Of a stretch of 64,000 nt of DNA, positions 31,751 to 41,499 are shown piece after piece. The stretch is taken from contig OZ022499.1 of assembly GCA_963989385.1 (NCBI GenBank), positions 80,651,903 to 80,715,902 of the forward strand. The letters run 5' to 3'. Both the position numbers and the translations under genes were made by a program. Under the pieces are notes generated by a model that was not told where the DNA came from, did not search any database, and saw only the letters and a program-made list of their open reading frames with translations. The stretch comes from Ctena decussata (Eukaryota; Mollusca; Bivalvia; Lucinida; Lucinidae). Within the stretch, counting starts at the first letter, position 1, and the number at the start of each line of letters is the position of its first letter.

Positions 31751-33645
31751 AACAAGATGCCATGAGGCCCTGAATCGCTCACCCAAGCAGTTGGCCAAGT
31801 GGCTCTTACTTATGTCTGAAATTGTCAAAATATGAGTCTTGGGTCAAAAGTCAAAGAATGACCATGACTCATAAATCTCCATGTACTCATTAAGACACCA
31901 TATATACCATTTTAGGCCAAAATCTTCAAAACTTTCCATGAAATCTTATGTTCTACCATTTTCCCATATTTGACCATGCCGCAGAAAAGGTCAAGGTAAA
32001 CCAAAGGTCATTATTTGAACAGTATTGGTAATACTTTAGTACTCCATGCGACTTACCAAGTTTCAAGGCCATCGGTCTATTGGTTCTTGAGATAAAAAGT
32101 ATTAAAGTTTTATATGATAAATGGGTATGGCGGCCCTGTTCATCATGTGACCTGGACCGTTTGAACACATTTTCTTTCCCTCAACCCCTGGAGACTCCAT
32201 ATGAAAATTGGTTGAAATTTGGCTTTTGAGGTAATGTTTGAAAATGTCAAAATATGAGAGACCTGGGTCAAAAGTCAAAAACTGACCTTGACCTCTTGTA
32301 CTCATAATTCTTCATGACCTCATTAAGAGGAGTGTATATACCAACTTTAAGGCCAAAATCTTCAAAATTTCCCATAGAATCTATGTTCTAGCATTTTCCC
32401 ATATTTGAACTTGCTGTAGAAAAGGACAAGGTCAACTAAAGGTCATAATTTGAACAACCTTGGAAGAACTTGAGTACCCGATGCTACTTATCAAGTTTGA
32501 AGGTCATTGGTCAATTGCTTCTTACGAAGAATTTTTTAAAGGTCTTTGCCATATATGGGCATTGTGGCCATGTTGATTATGTGACCTGGATCGTTTGAAC
32601 AACTTTTTGTTCTCTCAAGCCCTGGAGGCTCACAAATGAATTTTGGTTACAATTGGCCCAGTGGCTTTTGAGATGATGTTTGAAAATGTCAAAATATAAG
32701 AGACCTGGGTCAAAGGTCAAAGAATAACCTTGACTTTTTGTACTCATAAATTTTCATGTACTCATTAAAATGACTGTATTTACCAATTTTAGGCCAAAAT
32801 CTTCAAAACTTACCATGAAACCTTATGTTCTAGCATTTCCACATATTTGACCTTGCCAAAAGAAAGGTCAAGGTCAACCTAAGATCATCATTTGTACAAT
32901 CTTGGTAGTACTTGAGTACTTTATGCTACATACCAAATTTCAAGGCCATTGGTCTATTGGTTCTGCAGAAGATTTTTTGAAGCTTTTTACCATATATGGG
33001 TGTGGCGGCCATGTTGGTCATGTGACCTGGACCGTTTGAACAAAATTTTTATCAATCGACTCCTGGAGACTCTATGTGAAATTTGGTTACAATTGGCCCA
33101 GTGGCTTTTGAGGAGATGTTTAAAATTGTTGAAACATGAGAGAAAGAATGACCTTGATCTCTTGTACTCATAAATCTTCATGTGCACAGTAAGATGGCTG
33201 TGCACACCAATTTTTAGCCCAAAAACTTCAACGGTTTCCAAGATATCATATGTTCTAGCATTTTTCCATATAATAAAGCACAAGGAAGCAAATTTGACCT
33301 TACCGTAAAAAACAGTCAACATCAGCCCAAAACAATCTTGGTAGCACTCGCTTACTCGATGCTGCATACCAAGCTTCAAGGGCATCTGCCTATTGGTTCT
33401 GGTGAAGATTTTTAAGGGTTTTTATCATATATGGGCGTGGTGACCGTCTTGGTCATGTGACCAGGATGTTTGAACAAATTATCGTTCCTAAGACTCATGG
33501 AGCCTGCATATGAAATTTAGTTACAATCGGCCCAGGGTTTCAGAGGAGGTCATTTGAAATTGTGGACGGACGACAGACGTACGAGGGACAACGAATCCTA
33601 CCTATACTATAATCTCCCCTGGAGCCTCTGGATCAGGTGAGCTAA
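31751..33645 (+). mobile_element. Hairpin-ended tandem-repeat element 7, ~435-bp unit
   Basis: 5' end AACAAGA, a weak GCC-atga-GGC stem and CGCTCACCC (31776-31784). The 3' end is a degraded hairpin closing with TCAGGTGAGCTAA (33633-33645). Its core differs from the other elements in having a unit of about 435 bp: 'gcagaaaaggtcaagg' recurs at about 31981, 32414 and 32857. Phrases include 'gtgacctggaccgtttgaac' and 'actcataaatcttcatg'. A short GGACGGACGACAGACG tract precedes the 3' end. Its 5' end sits in the ~173-bp array at a position equivalent to that of element 5. Confidence 0.7.
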
Positions 33646-33882
33646 CCAGAGGACCATTAATCCATTCACCCTCAGCACTCAGGAGTAAGTAACTGAAAGA
33701 AAGATTGTACATGTGGCCTAATTTCAACTTTGACTGAGTTGTTATGCTTGTCCTAGTTAATATTAGCAAAATTGATGAAGTTACAATAAAAAACATGTTT
33801 GTAAAACTTTATGCCTAAATATTGTAGTAACATAGAAATAAATGCCAATTTGCACTTTTCTCAATACAAGTCTATAGAAACT
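33646..33882. other. Non-coding between element 7 and the Gypsy relic
   Basis: AT-rich, no ORF and no LTR-like TG...CA ends recognised. The Gypsy integrase frame breaks off at its right edge. Confidence 0.4.
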
Positions 33883-35670
33883 TTAAAATGCCCATTTAGT
33901 AAATTGATCCACCATGACCAGGATGTAAACTGAGCCAGAGATACTGCGTGTAAATGGTCCCAAAATGTCAAGATGGACTCGTTCCATTGGATAACCTGCA
34001 TGATAGGTTTCAAGAGCACTACGGGGTGTTCGATTCCCTTTCTTGTTTTTATTACAGACAGCACACTGTTTCACATATATGATACCATCTCTGGACAAAC
34101 CGTACCAATAAAACTTCTCCTTCAATCTGTCTATTGTCTTTGACTGGCCCAAGTATCCAGAGTCTTTGGAATTGTGACAATAATATAATACTTTGTCCCT
34201 AAGTTCTGCAGGGACAATCAAGCAATTGGAGCGGCCTTCAAAGTTTGTCCAGGAATAGTACATAACACCATCTTGAAAAACAAGCTGGTCTTTAGTCAGC
34301 CACAGCGCACGTGTTTCAGGGCTACTGAGCTGTAGTTCTCTAGTGGTAGGCTCATATTGGTATTCTATCCACCTAATTACCACACCAATGTTGGGATCAT
34401 TAATTTGGGCTTCCCTTAGTTGGAGGGATGACAAACTTTCAACCCAATTTGAGACTACGTGGTTTCCTGGGGCAGATGGATCCGCACTACCCATCACTAC
34501 GCTACGGACACCCAATGACACCACATCATCGACATCATCGTTGAACCTAGCCCACTGCCTATGTGTGCGGCGGCAATACGGACATCCCCCACAGGGAAGA
34601 TTTTCCACCGACATGCCGGCTCTGTAGCAGTCGCATTCTTTCAGAGTATCTTCAATACGACTTAGAGCGTCCGCATTTATATGTTCTGCGCCTCGGCGGT
34701 GAAGAATTTTAAAGTTGTATTGGGACAGCTCTTCAATCCAACGTGCTAGCTGACCTTCAATGTACTTAAACCGTGTTAACCATACAAGACTTTTGTGGTC
34801 TGTTCTAATGAGGAAGAATCTTCCCAGCAAATAATGCCGGAATTGGCGACAGAACTTAATGATTGCCAAAAGTTCCTTACGTGTGGTGCAGTAGTTTCTG
34901 TGTTGTTTCATTAGGACATGGCTAGCGTAACAGATAGGCTTAACTACCCCATTTTGAACTTGGGATAGCTCCCCACCTATTTGAGTTCCTGATGAATCGG
35001 TGTCCAGAATGAATAACCCATCTGGTGAAGGATGAGCTAATACTGGTGCAGAGATAGCGAGATCTTTAAGTTTTTCAAAACACTGTTAACAGGCTTGATG
35101 TCGGTCAGACCAGTCATATGTATTGGCATGAGCTAGTTCATATAGGTCAGCTGAGACCTTAGCAAAGCCAGGAATATGATTTCGATGGTAATTCATAAAT
35201 CCGAGAAAGGATAGAAGTTGCTTTGGATCAGAAGGAACTGGCCATGTCTTTACTGCTTCAAGTTTATCAGGTGAAATGGTTAATCCGTCCCCACTCACCA
35301 ATTTGCCAAGAAACTCCACTTCTCGTTTAAAGAACTGGCACTTCCTGGGTTTAAATTTCAAATTATGAGAGCGGAGATGAATGAACATTTTGCGAGTGCC
35401 TCAATGGTGTCATTGAAGTCAGTTCCCAGAACAATAATGTCGTCCAAGTAAACAATGACCTGTTCCCAATGAGACCCCTAAGGACTAACTGCATGGCCCT
35501 CTGGAATGTAGCTGGAGCCGTACAGAGCCCCATCGCTAAGCGAGTCCACTGGAAGCTGCCAAAGCGGGTGTTGAACGAGGTCTTACTCCGAGAACTTTCC
35601 TCAAGAGGTATCTGGTAATAGCCCGAGCACAGATCGAGAACGCAGAATAATTTCTTACCATACAAAGAAT
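33883..35670 (-). pseudogene. Gypsy pol: RT palm/thumb, RNase H, integrase (broken)
   Basis: Three overlapping frames are joined by frameshifts. 35665-35363: RT blocks LFCVLDLCSGYYQIPL and LAMGLCTAPATFQRAM; the YLDD-type active site is scrambled by a frameshift near 35455. 35388-35086: RT thumb (GFMNYHRNHIPGF), ending at a stop. 34911-33883: RNase H (LIRTDHKSLVWL, HINADALSR), a Cys cluster (C-x2-C), an integrase zinc-finger region in which the usual GH is GY (DSGYLGQ), and the start of the catalytic core (VHLDILGPF). The remaining integrase core, with its last acidic residues, is missing. It would act in reverse transcription and integration but is clearly non-functional here. Confidence 0.85.
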
Positions 35671-35739
35671 CCAGGCAGTCATCAATTAGTGGTAAACTGT
35701 AATTGTCCTTTACTGTTTTGGCATTAAGAGCCCTTTAGT

Positions 35740-36789
35740 CTATATGCAGTATCTTAATTCACCAGACTTTTTACGGACGAGTACAGGAGCAGCAGACCAT
35801 TCAGAAACAGAAGGCTCAATGACGCCTTGCTTCAGAAGTTTATCTAAATATTCTTTTTCTTGACTTTGGAACCTAAGTGGAATTCGCCTAAATTTTTCTG
35901 CAATTGGAATTTCATCATATGTTTGAATTTTATGCTCCACTCCAGATAAACAGCCTAAATCAAAATCATCTTTTGCAAATATGTCCGGAAATTCTGAAAG
36001 TAGATTTTTGAATTTGAGTTTTTCATCTGCCGAAAGTTCCGAAATGTTGTTTTCATACATATTTTTTAAGTGATGTGGCAGGTGATTGATTTTTGAGTCT
36101 TTGTGGTCCTCTGACTCCCGTAACTGAACATTTGTTCTGAAAATGCTGTAATCAGATGTTTCGGTTGTGATAGGGGCAGCAGATTCCGCATGCCCTATCG
36201 GTTTGCCTTTTCTGAAAGTGATATAACTATTTGAATCGTTTATCACTTCCAGCGTAACTTGAGAGTCCTGGCCATAGATACGAGATACCAGGGTTTTCTT
36301 GTTGGAAACTGGCTCTATGACAAAGGAGCCTTCAATTGGTGAATCCAACTTAGCTTTAATATATCCTATGGTATTTGGTTGCACCACTGTGCGTTTTGCA
36401 ACAGTGACTTTCGAAATCTGCAACACCGGTGACAAGGTGACATTGACAGGAATTGCATCTCCATCTATTTCTAACACATCATTAGCAAGGTCAAGGACAC
36501 TTCCTGTGACCTTTAGAAAGTCAAGGCCAAGAAGACACTGGTCATTAATTGGGGCTACACAGACTGTATGCCGAAAAGTTTGTGTACCAACGGTTATAGG
36601 CACATTATGTACTAGTTGCCCATGTACAGGATCTGTGCCTATCCCCGTGAGAACACAAACTGGCCCAAAATCTCCAGGTGTGAAAACCGAATGAAAATGC
36701 TCCTCCTGCACCAATGTCACCATAGCGGCACTATCTATTACTGCTTCAGTAGTACAACCATTTATCAAAGTCGAAACGGATACGGTCAT
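35740..36789 (-). CDS. Gypsy pol N-terminal part: aspartic protease and RT start
   Basis: Open frame of 349 residues from the first ATG; the same frame is open further back to about 36888, through the gag end. Residues 15-25 contain the protease active site (AVIDSAAMVTLV, D-S-A) and about 85-93 the flap/second motif (CLLGLDFL). From about residue 250 the RT N-terminus appears (FPDIFAKDD, VSEWSAAPVLVRKKSGELR). Pol lies in the -1 frame relative to gag, with no stop between the frameshift signal at 36888-36894 and the protease. The frame closes at 35740, where RT continues in another frame. Confidence 0.8.
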   Translation of the reverse strand: MTVSVSTLINGCTTEAVIDSAAMVTLVQEEHFHSVFTPGDFGPVCVLTGIGTDPVHGQLVHNVPITVGTQTFRHTVCVAPINDQCLLGLDFLKVTGSVLDLANDVLEIDGDAIPVNVTLSPVLQISKVTVAKRTVVQPNTIGYIKAKLDSPIEGSFVIEPVSNKKTLVSRIYGQDSQVTLEVINDSNSYITFRKGKPIGHAESAAPITTETSDYSIFRTNVQLRESEDHKDSKINHLPHHLKNMYENNISELSADEKLKFKNLLSEFPDIFAKDDFDLGCLSGVEHKIQTYDEIPIAEKFRRIPLRFQSQEKEYLDKLLKQGVIEPSVSEWSAAPVLVRKKSGELRYCI

Positions 36790-36848
36790 ATTTCTTTGAC
36801 TCGGAAGCGAAACCTGAAATACTTCACACTGGCGACCCAGATCTGACC

Positions 36849-36894
36849 GGACTAGAAGTCTGTCGCTGGAACGACTAGCCCTTCCAAGTTTAAA
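36849..36894 (-). promoter_or_regulatory. Candidate -1 ribosomal frameshift signal between gag and pol
   Basis: On the minus strand the gag frame reads ...GAT TTA AAC TTG..., giving the canonical slippery heptamer U UUA AAC (36894-36888) in the correct register. After a 6-nt spacer (TTGGAA), GGGCTAG (36881-36875) can pair with CTAGTCC (36855-36849), a 7-bp stem. The gag stop TAG (36854-36852) lies within the 3' arm. The -1 frame is open from the heptamer into the protease. Confidence 0.7.
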
Positions 36895-38195
36895 TCTTGG
36901 TCAGGTAGTCGGTCCTGGGATGAGTCAACACTGCGGACCTTAGGTGGCTGTTGGATGTTTGGGGCAGTATCTGGTGGCTTCTGACTTGAAGTACCAGGAT
37001 ATGGTTCTTTGTCCTGGTATCTGATGGGAGATGGTCCTCGTGGGGGGTAATTATAAGGACGTCTTTCAGGGGAGGACCTGGCCACATACCCAGGGGAATT
37101 ATACCTATCCCTGTAGCCACGAGGTTCTGGTCTATTTCTATCGTAATAAGGTGACCTACCTCCAGCATTTCCTCTTACAGGGCTTTGTTGGTAGGGGAAC
37201 CTATCATTCTGCCTTGGGGCCGGAAGTGGAGACCTTTGTCTAGGTCCATCCCTTTGTCTTACTGTAGGGGACCGGCCACGGCGATACTCATCGTCTCCAT
37301 ACCCATCTGGTCTGTAATCTCGAGGAGACCAGCCCCTTCCATAGGAAGGTGACCGGGGTCTCCGCTCTGGATCCCAGGAACCATACTGGTAAGGAGAGGA
37401 GGGGTACCGGCGAGGCTCATTATAATTTTGATCTCTAAGTGGAGATGACCTCCTGAAAACAGTGGTCAAGTTCTGTATTTGTTTTTCCATTTCAGAAACC
37501 CTACGCTCTTCTTCGAGCGTAAAGGCTCTTTCGTGGAAACTGACCTTAGTACCTAAAATGGCTTTTCGATTTGCCAGTACCGTTTTTACTTTTTGACAGG
37601 CCTCTTGGATGGTCCTTGGAGATTCATTGAAAACATAGGCTGAGGCCTCTTTATGTTTACAGCCACGCAGGAATGCTTCCGTGGCCAACTGTTGGACGGT
37701 ATTATTGTCCGCAGTGCTGAAACCATCCATTGCGGATGTTAGTACCCGCTGAAGGTACTCCTCTAAACTTTCATCCTCATTCTGTTTCATCAGATGGAGT
37801 TTCTGACGAGCAGCCACTGGTGCCTCTTTAAGGTCAAACCTCAATCCAAGCTCCTGTTTGAGTTTCCGGTAGCTATTACGCCCTTCAGACCGGTTTGCGT
37901 ATTCCAGAGCTTTTTCTGACAGACAATCAAAGAGACGCTCCAGGCGCTTTCGCTTAGTCCAGTTTCGTCTCTTCGCTATTCTGTCAAACTTGGAAATGAA
38001 GCTTGACCAGGTCAGACCCTTAGGGTCCCCTGAAAAGACCTCCATTTTTGGGGGCAGTGGCGACACACTCCTGTCAGACTCCCCATCCGATGACTCCGAA
38101 TTCGAACCTTTAACCTTCGAACCGCCTCTTTCCTTTGTTTTGTCCTTGGGTTTAGGTGGCCCCTCTAATGGCTTGATGTAATGACCATCAGGATC
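36852..38195 (-). CDS. Gypsy Gag, capsid and basic C-terminal region
   Basis: The ATG-initiated frame gives 404 residues; the same frame is open ~40 codons further upstream (acidic/serine-rich stretch). Residues about 8-150 show the retrotransposon Gag capsid pattern: MEVFSGDP, WSSFISKFDRIAKRRNW, LERLFDCLSEKALEYA, ESLEEYLQRV, AFLRGCKHKEAS. From about 210 to 370 the protein is a long Arg/Ser/Pro/Tyr-rich tail with no CCHC zinc knuckle, which presumably takes over RNA binding. The stop at 36852 lies downstream of a slippery heptamer that would shift ribosomes into pol. Confidence 0.82.
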   Translation of the reverse strand, partial: DPDGHYIKPLEGPPKPKDKTKERGGSKVKGSNSESSDGESDRSVSPLPPKMEVFSGDPKGLTWSSFISKFDRIAKRRNWTKRKRLERLFDCLSEKALEYANRSEGRNSYRKLKQELGLRFDLKEAPVAARQKLHLMKQNEDESLEEYLQRVLTSAMDGFSTADNNTVQQLATEAFLRGCKHKEASAYVFNESPRTIQEACQKVKTVLANRKAILGTKVSFHERAFTLEEERRVSEMEKQIQNLTTVFRRSSPLRDQNYNEPRRYPSSPYQYGSWDPERRPRSPSYGRGWSPRDYRPDGYGDDEYRRGRSPTVRQRDGPRQRSPLPAPRQNDRFPYQQSPVRGNAGGRSPYYDRNRPEPRGYRDRYNSPGYVARSSPERRPYNYPPRGPSPIRYQDKEPYPGTSSQKPPDTAPNIQQPPKVRSVDSSQDRLPDQDLNLEGLVVPATDF

Positions 38196-39413
38196 AGGGG
38201 CGGAGCAAGTGGCTTAATTATTTTGGAAGTTACTGCAGTGGAAGTCACAGCAGTGCCCTGTGTAGCCACAGATGACGTTAAAGTGCAGGGGTTTTTTTAA
38301 GCGCGGGTCCGTTGGCCCGGGCCCGTTGATTTTGGCCTCGGGCCAGTTAAATCCCACTGTAGCAGGTCCGTCAGGCCAGTTGAATTTCCTGTATATTCCG
38401 CATTGGAAAAATAGTCGGGCCAGTTGAAAATTTGGATGGCCAGTAGATTTTCCAGCCAGGTGGCCCTGCAGGCCAATGGCATTTTGGTCCCTAGGAAAAC
38501 CCCTGAAAGTGGGTGGTTTGACGCCATCACCACTAGGCCCTTTTTCAGCTTTACCTGCGAAAATTTCATCTGTTGGAATGGGGGACATAAGTTTTTTTAT
38601 TATGGCCTGTTCGAAGGTAAGCTGTTTAGTAGGGGCACCTTCTTCTTTCACTGGCTGTTGGGGAGCACCGGGTATTCCATGGGTAGAAATACCCTGTGGT
38701 CCCTGGGTGGAAACACCAGGCAAATCCTGTGCGGAAGTGACAGGTACCTCCATGTCTTTTCTTTCTGCCATACCCCTTGACATAAGACCAGCCACTGTCC
38801 TTGGCTGAAAACCAGGCACGACTTGAGGAACCTCTGAAGAAATAATTCTCCAGACGTCATCAAACCGTGCTTGAACCTCATCTACCCTTTCTGAAAGGTA
38901 TGTGCATTGACGGCTATTTCCATGAATTTCCATGGCCAATCTTTGTTCAACGTCACTCATGCCCTGAGTGAAAGATGACTGCATGTCTGCGATCTGGTTG
39001 GAAACCTTCGATTCCAGGTCAGATACCTGATCTGTCATTTGAGAAATGCAGATCAGATACCTGACCAGTTACCTCAGTTTTCAGAGCAGCAATGTGTTTA
39101 CCAATCACTGCGGATTGTTCTTGCACAACCTAATTGCATCCATCATTTGGTCATGAGTGACGTATCTTGATTGGCCTGGGTCAGGCTTTTCAGCCCCTTT
39201 TTCTGGCAGTGGATCAAGGGCTATTGTGCCATTGTCAATTAAAGACTGCCATTCTTCCACTGACAGTCTAATGGCAGGTAAATCTGCCACTGTAATGGGA
39301 TTACGGTTCCCAGCAAGGACGTCATCCCTCAAATTAACAATTCTTTTGGCTGTTAAGGGGCCTATATTGGCAATTGTGGTCAAATCATTCAATGAAGCAG
39401 TGTAAATATTCAT
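38196..39413 (-). pseudogene. Gypsy Gag N-terminal region: HhH-like and coiled-coil parts (broken)
   Basis: 39413-39105: 102 residues starting MNIYTASLNDL with a helix-hairpin-helix-like motif (IANIGPLTAKRIVNLR) and a second helix pair (ITVADLPAIRLSVEEW). 39038-38214: a coiled coil (DQVSDLESKVSNQIADMQ) and a Pro/Gly/Gln-rich linker. The two pieces are separated by a stop and frameshift near 39040-39105. At about 38300-38510 the sequence turns GC-rich and repetitive (GGGCCAGTTGAA-like phrases), probably a small insertion breaking the link to the capsid region. The HhH domain suggests nucleic-acid binding at the Gag N-terminus. Confidence 0.65.
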
Positions 39414-39699
39414 GATGCTGACTAGAGAAAAGTAAGTAAGGAAAATAAATGTTTTTAAGTTTATTTAGAATGAAATGAAGAACCTCACCGTAAGTAAATA
39501 CTAAGTACAAGTAAACCTATTGAGAAAAATATTTCAGAAAATGACTGAAATACTCTAAAAGTGTCAAAAATTGAGAAAATATCAACTTACAACTTGAAAA
39601 TTGACAGTTTCCGGGGTTTTGAAACTGTTTCCGGTTTATTTTGGAAGAACCAAAATGGCTGCAAATAAACCGAAAAGCACGTGGTTTGGACGAAAGAAA

Positions 39700-40075
39700 T
39701 TGGCTGAGGATATCGGCACGACCGTCGTGCCAATAAGAATCCTTATCGGCAAGACGGTCGTGTGGATAAGAATCCTTATCGGCAAGACAGTCGTGCGGAT
39801 AAGAATCCTTATCTGCACGACGGCGATCAGATACTCCATTACAGATGCTATGGTCTTTCTTACAATGGTTTCATACAACACTGTGTCAGCAATTCATATG
39901 GAGGATGTTAAATAACTTTTAAAATGGTATAAAAGCATCTTATGGCCATCTTTTAGTTGTTAAAACGTCTGAGAACCGGCACCCAGCTTAAAATACCGCT
40001 AATGGGGGCAATCTTATTTTGGGCATATTCCAGTTCGATGTGCACAGGTTGTATCGTTTATACATATGTATGTTA
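39700..40075 (+). repeat. Inverted-paralogue block a (pairs with 55857-58790)
   Basis: Read in reverse complement, 39906-40075 matches 55857-56033 and 39700-39905 matches 58630-58790; the RTE LINE lies between the two matches in the right copy. The shared phrases include TCGAACTGGAA(C/T)ATGCC and GTTGTATGAAACCATT. The left part (39705-39835) is a 33-bp palindromic minisatellite. Confidence 0.8.
39705..39840. repeat. 33-bp palindromic minisatellite, locus 1
   Basis: About three units of GTCGTGCGGATAAGAATCCTTATCGGCAAGACG. Both parts are self-complementary (GATAAG...CTTATC and CACGACGGTCGTG-type). Related arrays occur at 41310-41430, 49130-49210 and 58715-58790. The ORFs on both strands here are translations of the palindrome. 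Confidence 0.85.
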
Positions 40076-41250
40076 AAACGTATTCAGTCAGAGTGACAGT
40101 ATGAGTAAGCACTGAAAAATTGGTTTAATTACCATTTTTTAATTTAAAGAAATTTTATTTGTTCTGCTTATGTACAAATCCTGAGAATTCAAAAAATTAA
40201 TAAATAAACAACAACTAATAAGTGCAATCCAACAATTATTATATCTGACAATATCTATCAGACAAGTAGAACAACTGACTATGGCCGACAAGTTATTAAA
40301 AGAAAGTTAGGCATGATTTATCAGACTGTCTTTAACTTGTCGGTCAAGGTCAAAGATTTATTTCAGCTGTTGGACAAGGGCAAAGATATTTTGACTCATT
40401 TTATATCAGTTAAGTCTGCTACAATAAATTTGATTTTGTTTGATAATACATTTACATTATGTAGGGCTATTTATTAATAGGTTTCGACATTTTCCTTAAA
40501 GGATTCATTAGTCTAGATTTCTTTCAGTAAATTGTCAGTCAAAATCAAAGATTAGTTTCTATTGCTAATTCAAATCAATGGTTTATTTCAACACATTTAT
40601 ACTGGTAGCACATATTATAAATTGATAAATCTAAAATGATTGCAATGAGACGGTATTAGGCCATAAACAAAATATTGACAAAAAATTTGCTGGGAAAAAA
40701 GTCTGACACAAGCAGGTCACAGTCAAATATTTTCCTGATTCAGCTTGTCTGTCAAGGTCAAAGATTTGTTTGAAATAAGTTTATGTCAGTTAACAAAATA
40801 AACTTTTAATTGGCAAATGCTTTAAGCGACAAATGATTTTTTATTTAAAAAAAAAAAAAATAACAGTAAATGTCATGTGGAGTTTTGAACCCGGGTCGCA
40901 AGTTTACAAGGCAGCACACATTACCACTGCGCTACCGCCGCTGATAGGTTTCGAGCTATAATCTGAATTATATAATGTAAAATGTTCAATATACAGCTGT
41001 TGTCATACACAAATCAGACTGTGTTTTAACTGTAATAAACTTGTTTTAAACGTAAATCTGATCATACCACCCGATAAAAAGTATTCAGCAACTGAAGTTG
41101 AAATATATAATTCGCATTTTCGCAATTATTCGCCGGCTCTATGTTCAACAGTCAAAAGGCTTCCATGATGAAAATAATTGAAATTAACATTGTGTGTTGT
41201 GACTCAAACACATAAGATCAATTATTTACAAACAGAAATGAAATAATATT
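40076..41250. other. AT-rich non-coding with a tRNA-like relic
   Basis: No supported ORF. The only recognisable feature is the tRNA-like segment at 40884-40945. Phrases like 'tcggtcaaggtcaaagattta' recur at about 40345, 40533 and 40750, suggesting a degenerate repeat of ~200 bp. Confidence 0.4.
40884..40945 (-). mobile_element. tRNA-like sequence (SINE head or tRNA pseudogene)
   Basis: On the minus strand: GCGGCGGTAGCGCAGTGGTAA (A-box-like) followed, at tRNA spacing, by GGGTTCAAAAC (B-box-like), with CCTTGTAAAC in the anticodon position. The 3' acceptor strand that should complement GCGGCGG is absent, so it is not a functional tRNA. No target duplication was found. Confidence 0.5.
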
Positions 41251-41309
41251 ATTATAACATAATAATAATAATTCTCAGAATGATTTCAACTTTGTATATA
41301 AAATATATG

Positions 41310-41430
41310 ACCGCCGTCGTGCGGATAAGGATTGTTATCAGCACGACCGTCTTGCAGATAAGAATTCTTATCGGCAAGACCGTCGTGCCGATAAGGATTC
41401 TTATCCGCAAGACGGTCGTGCCGATAGTCA
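41310..41430. repeat. 33-bp palindromic minisatellite, locus 2
   Basis: Same GATAAGGATTCTTATC and GCACGACCGTC(G/T)TGC modules as 39705-39840, about three units. Read in reverse complement it aligns best with locus 1, so the two loci enclose 1.5 kb in inverted orientation. Confidence 0.82.
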
Positions 41431-41499
41431 CTCCCAAAGAAATTTTACGGTGAAATTCTAGTTTGGATTACCCCCCCTCACACGCCAGCGTGTACGAGG

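Larger units (their letters stand above)
33883..39413 (-). mobile_element. Ty3/Gypsy LTR retrotransposon relic without visible LTRs
   Basis: gag (39413-36852) and pol (about 36890-33883) are in the standard Ty3/Gypsy order: protease, RT, RNase H, integrase. Pol ends abruptly within the integrase core and no pair of LTRs was found at either side. Several frameshifts and stops show decay, though much of the protein sequence is still readable. No primer-binding site was recognised upstream of 39413. Confidence 0.88.

Noticed and set aside
36299..36694. Plus-strand ORFs across the Gypsy pol and gag
   Set aside because: They are antisense shadows of the minus-strand protease and Gag frames, which carry the recognisable motifs.
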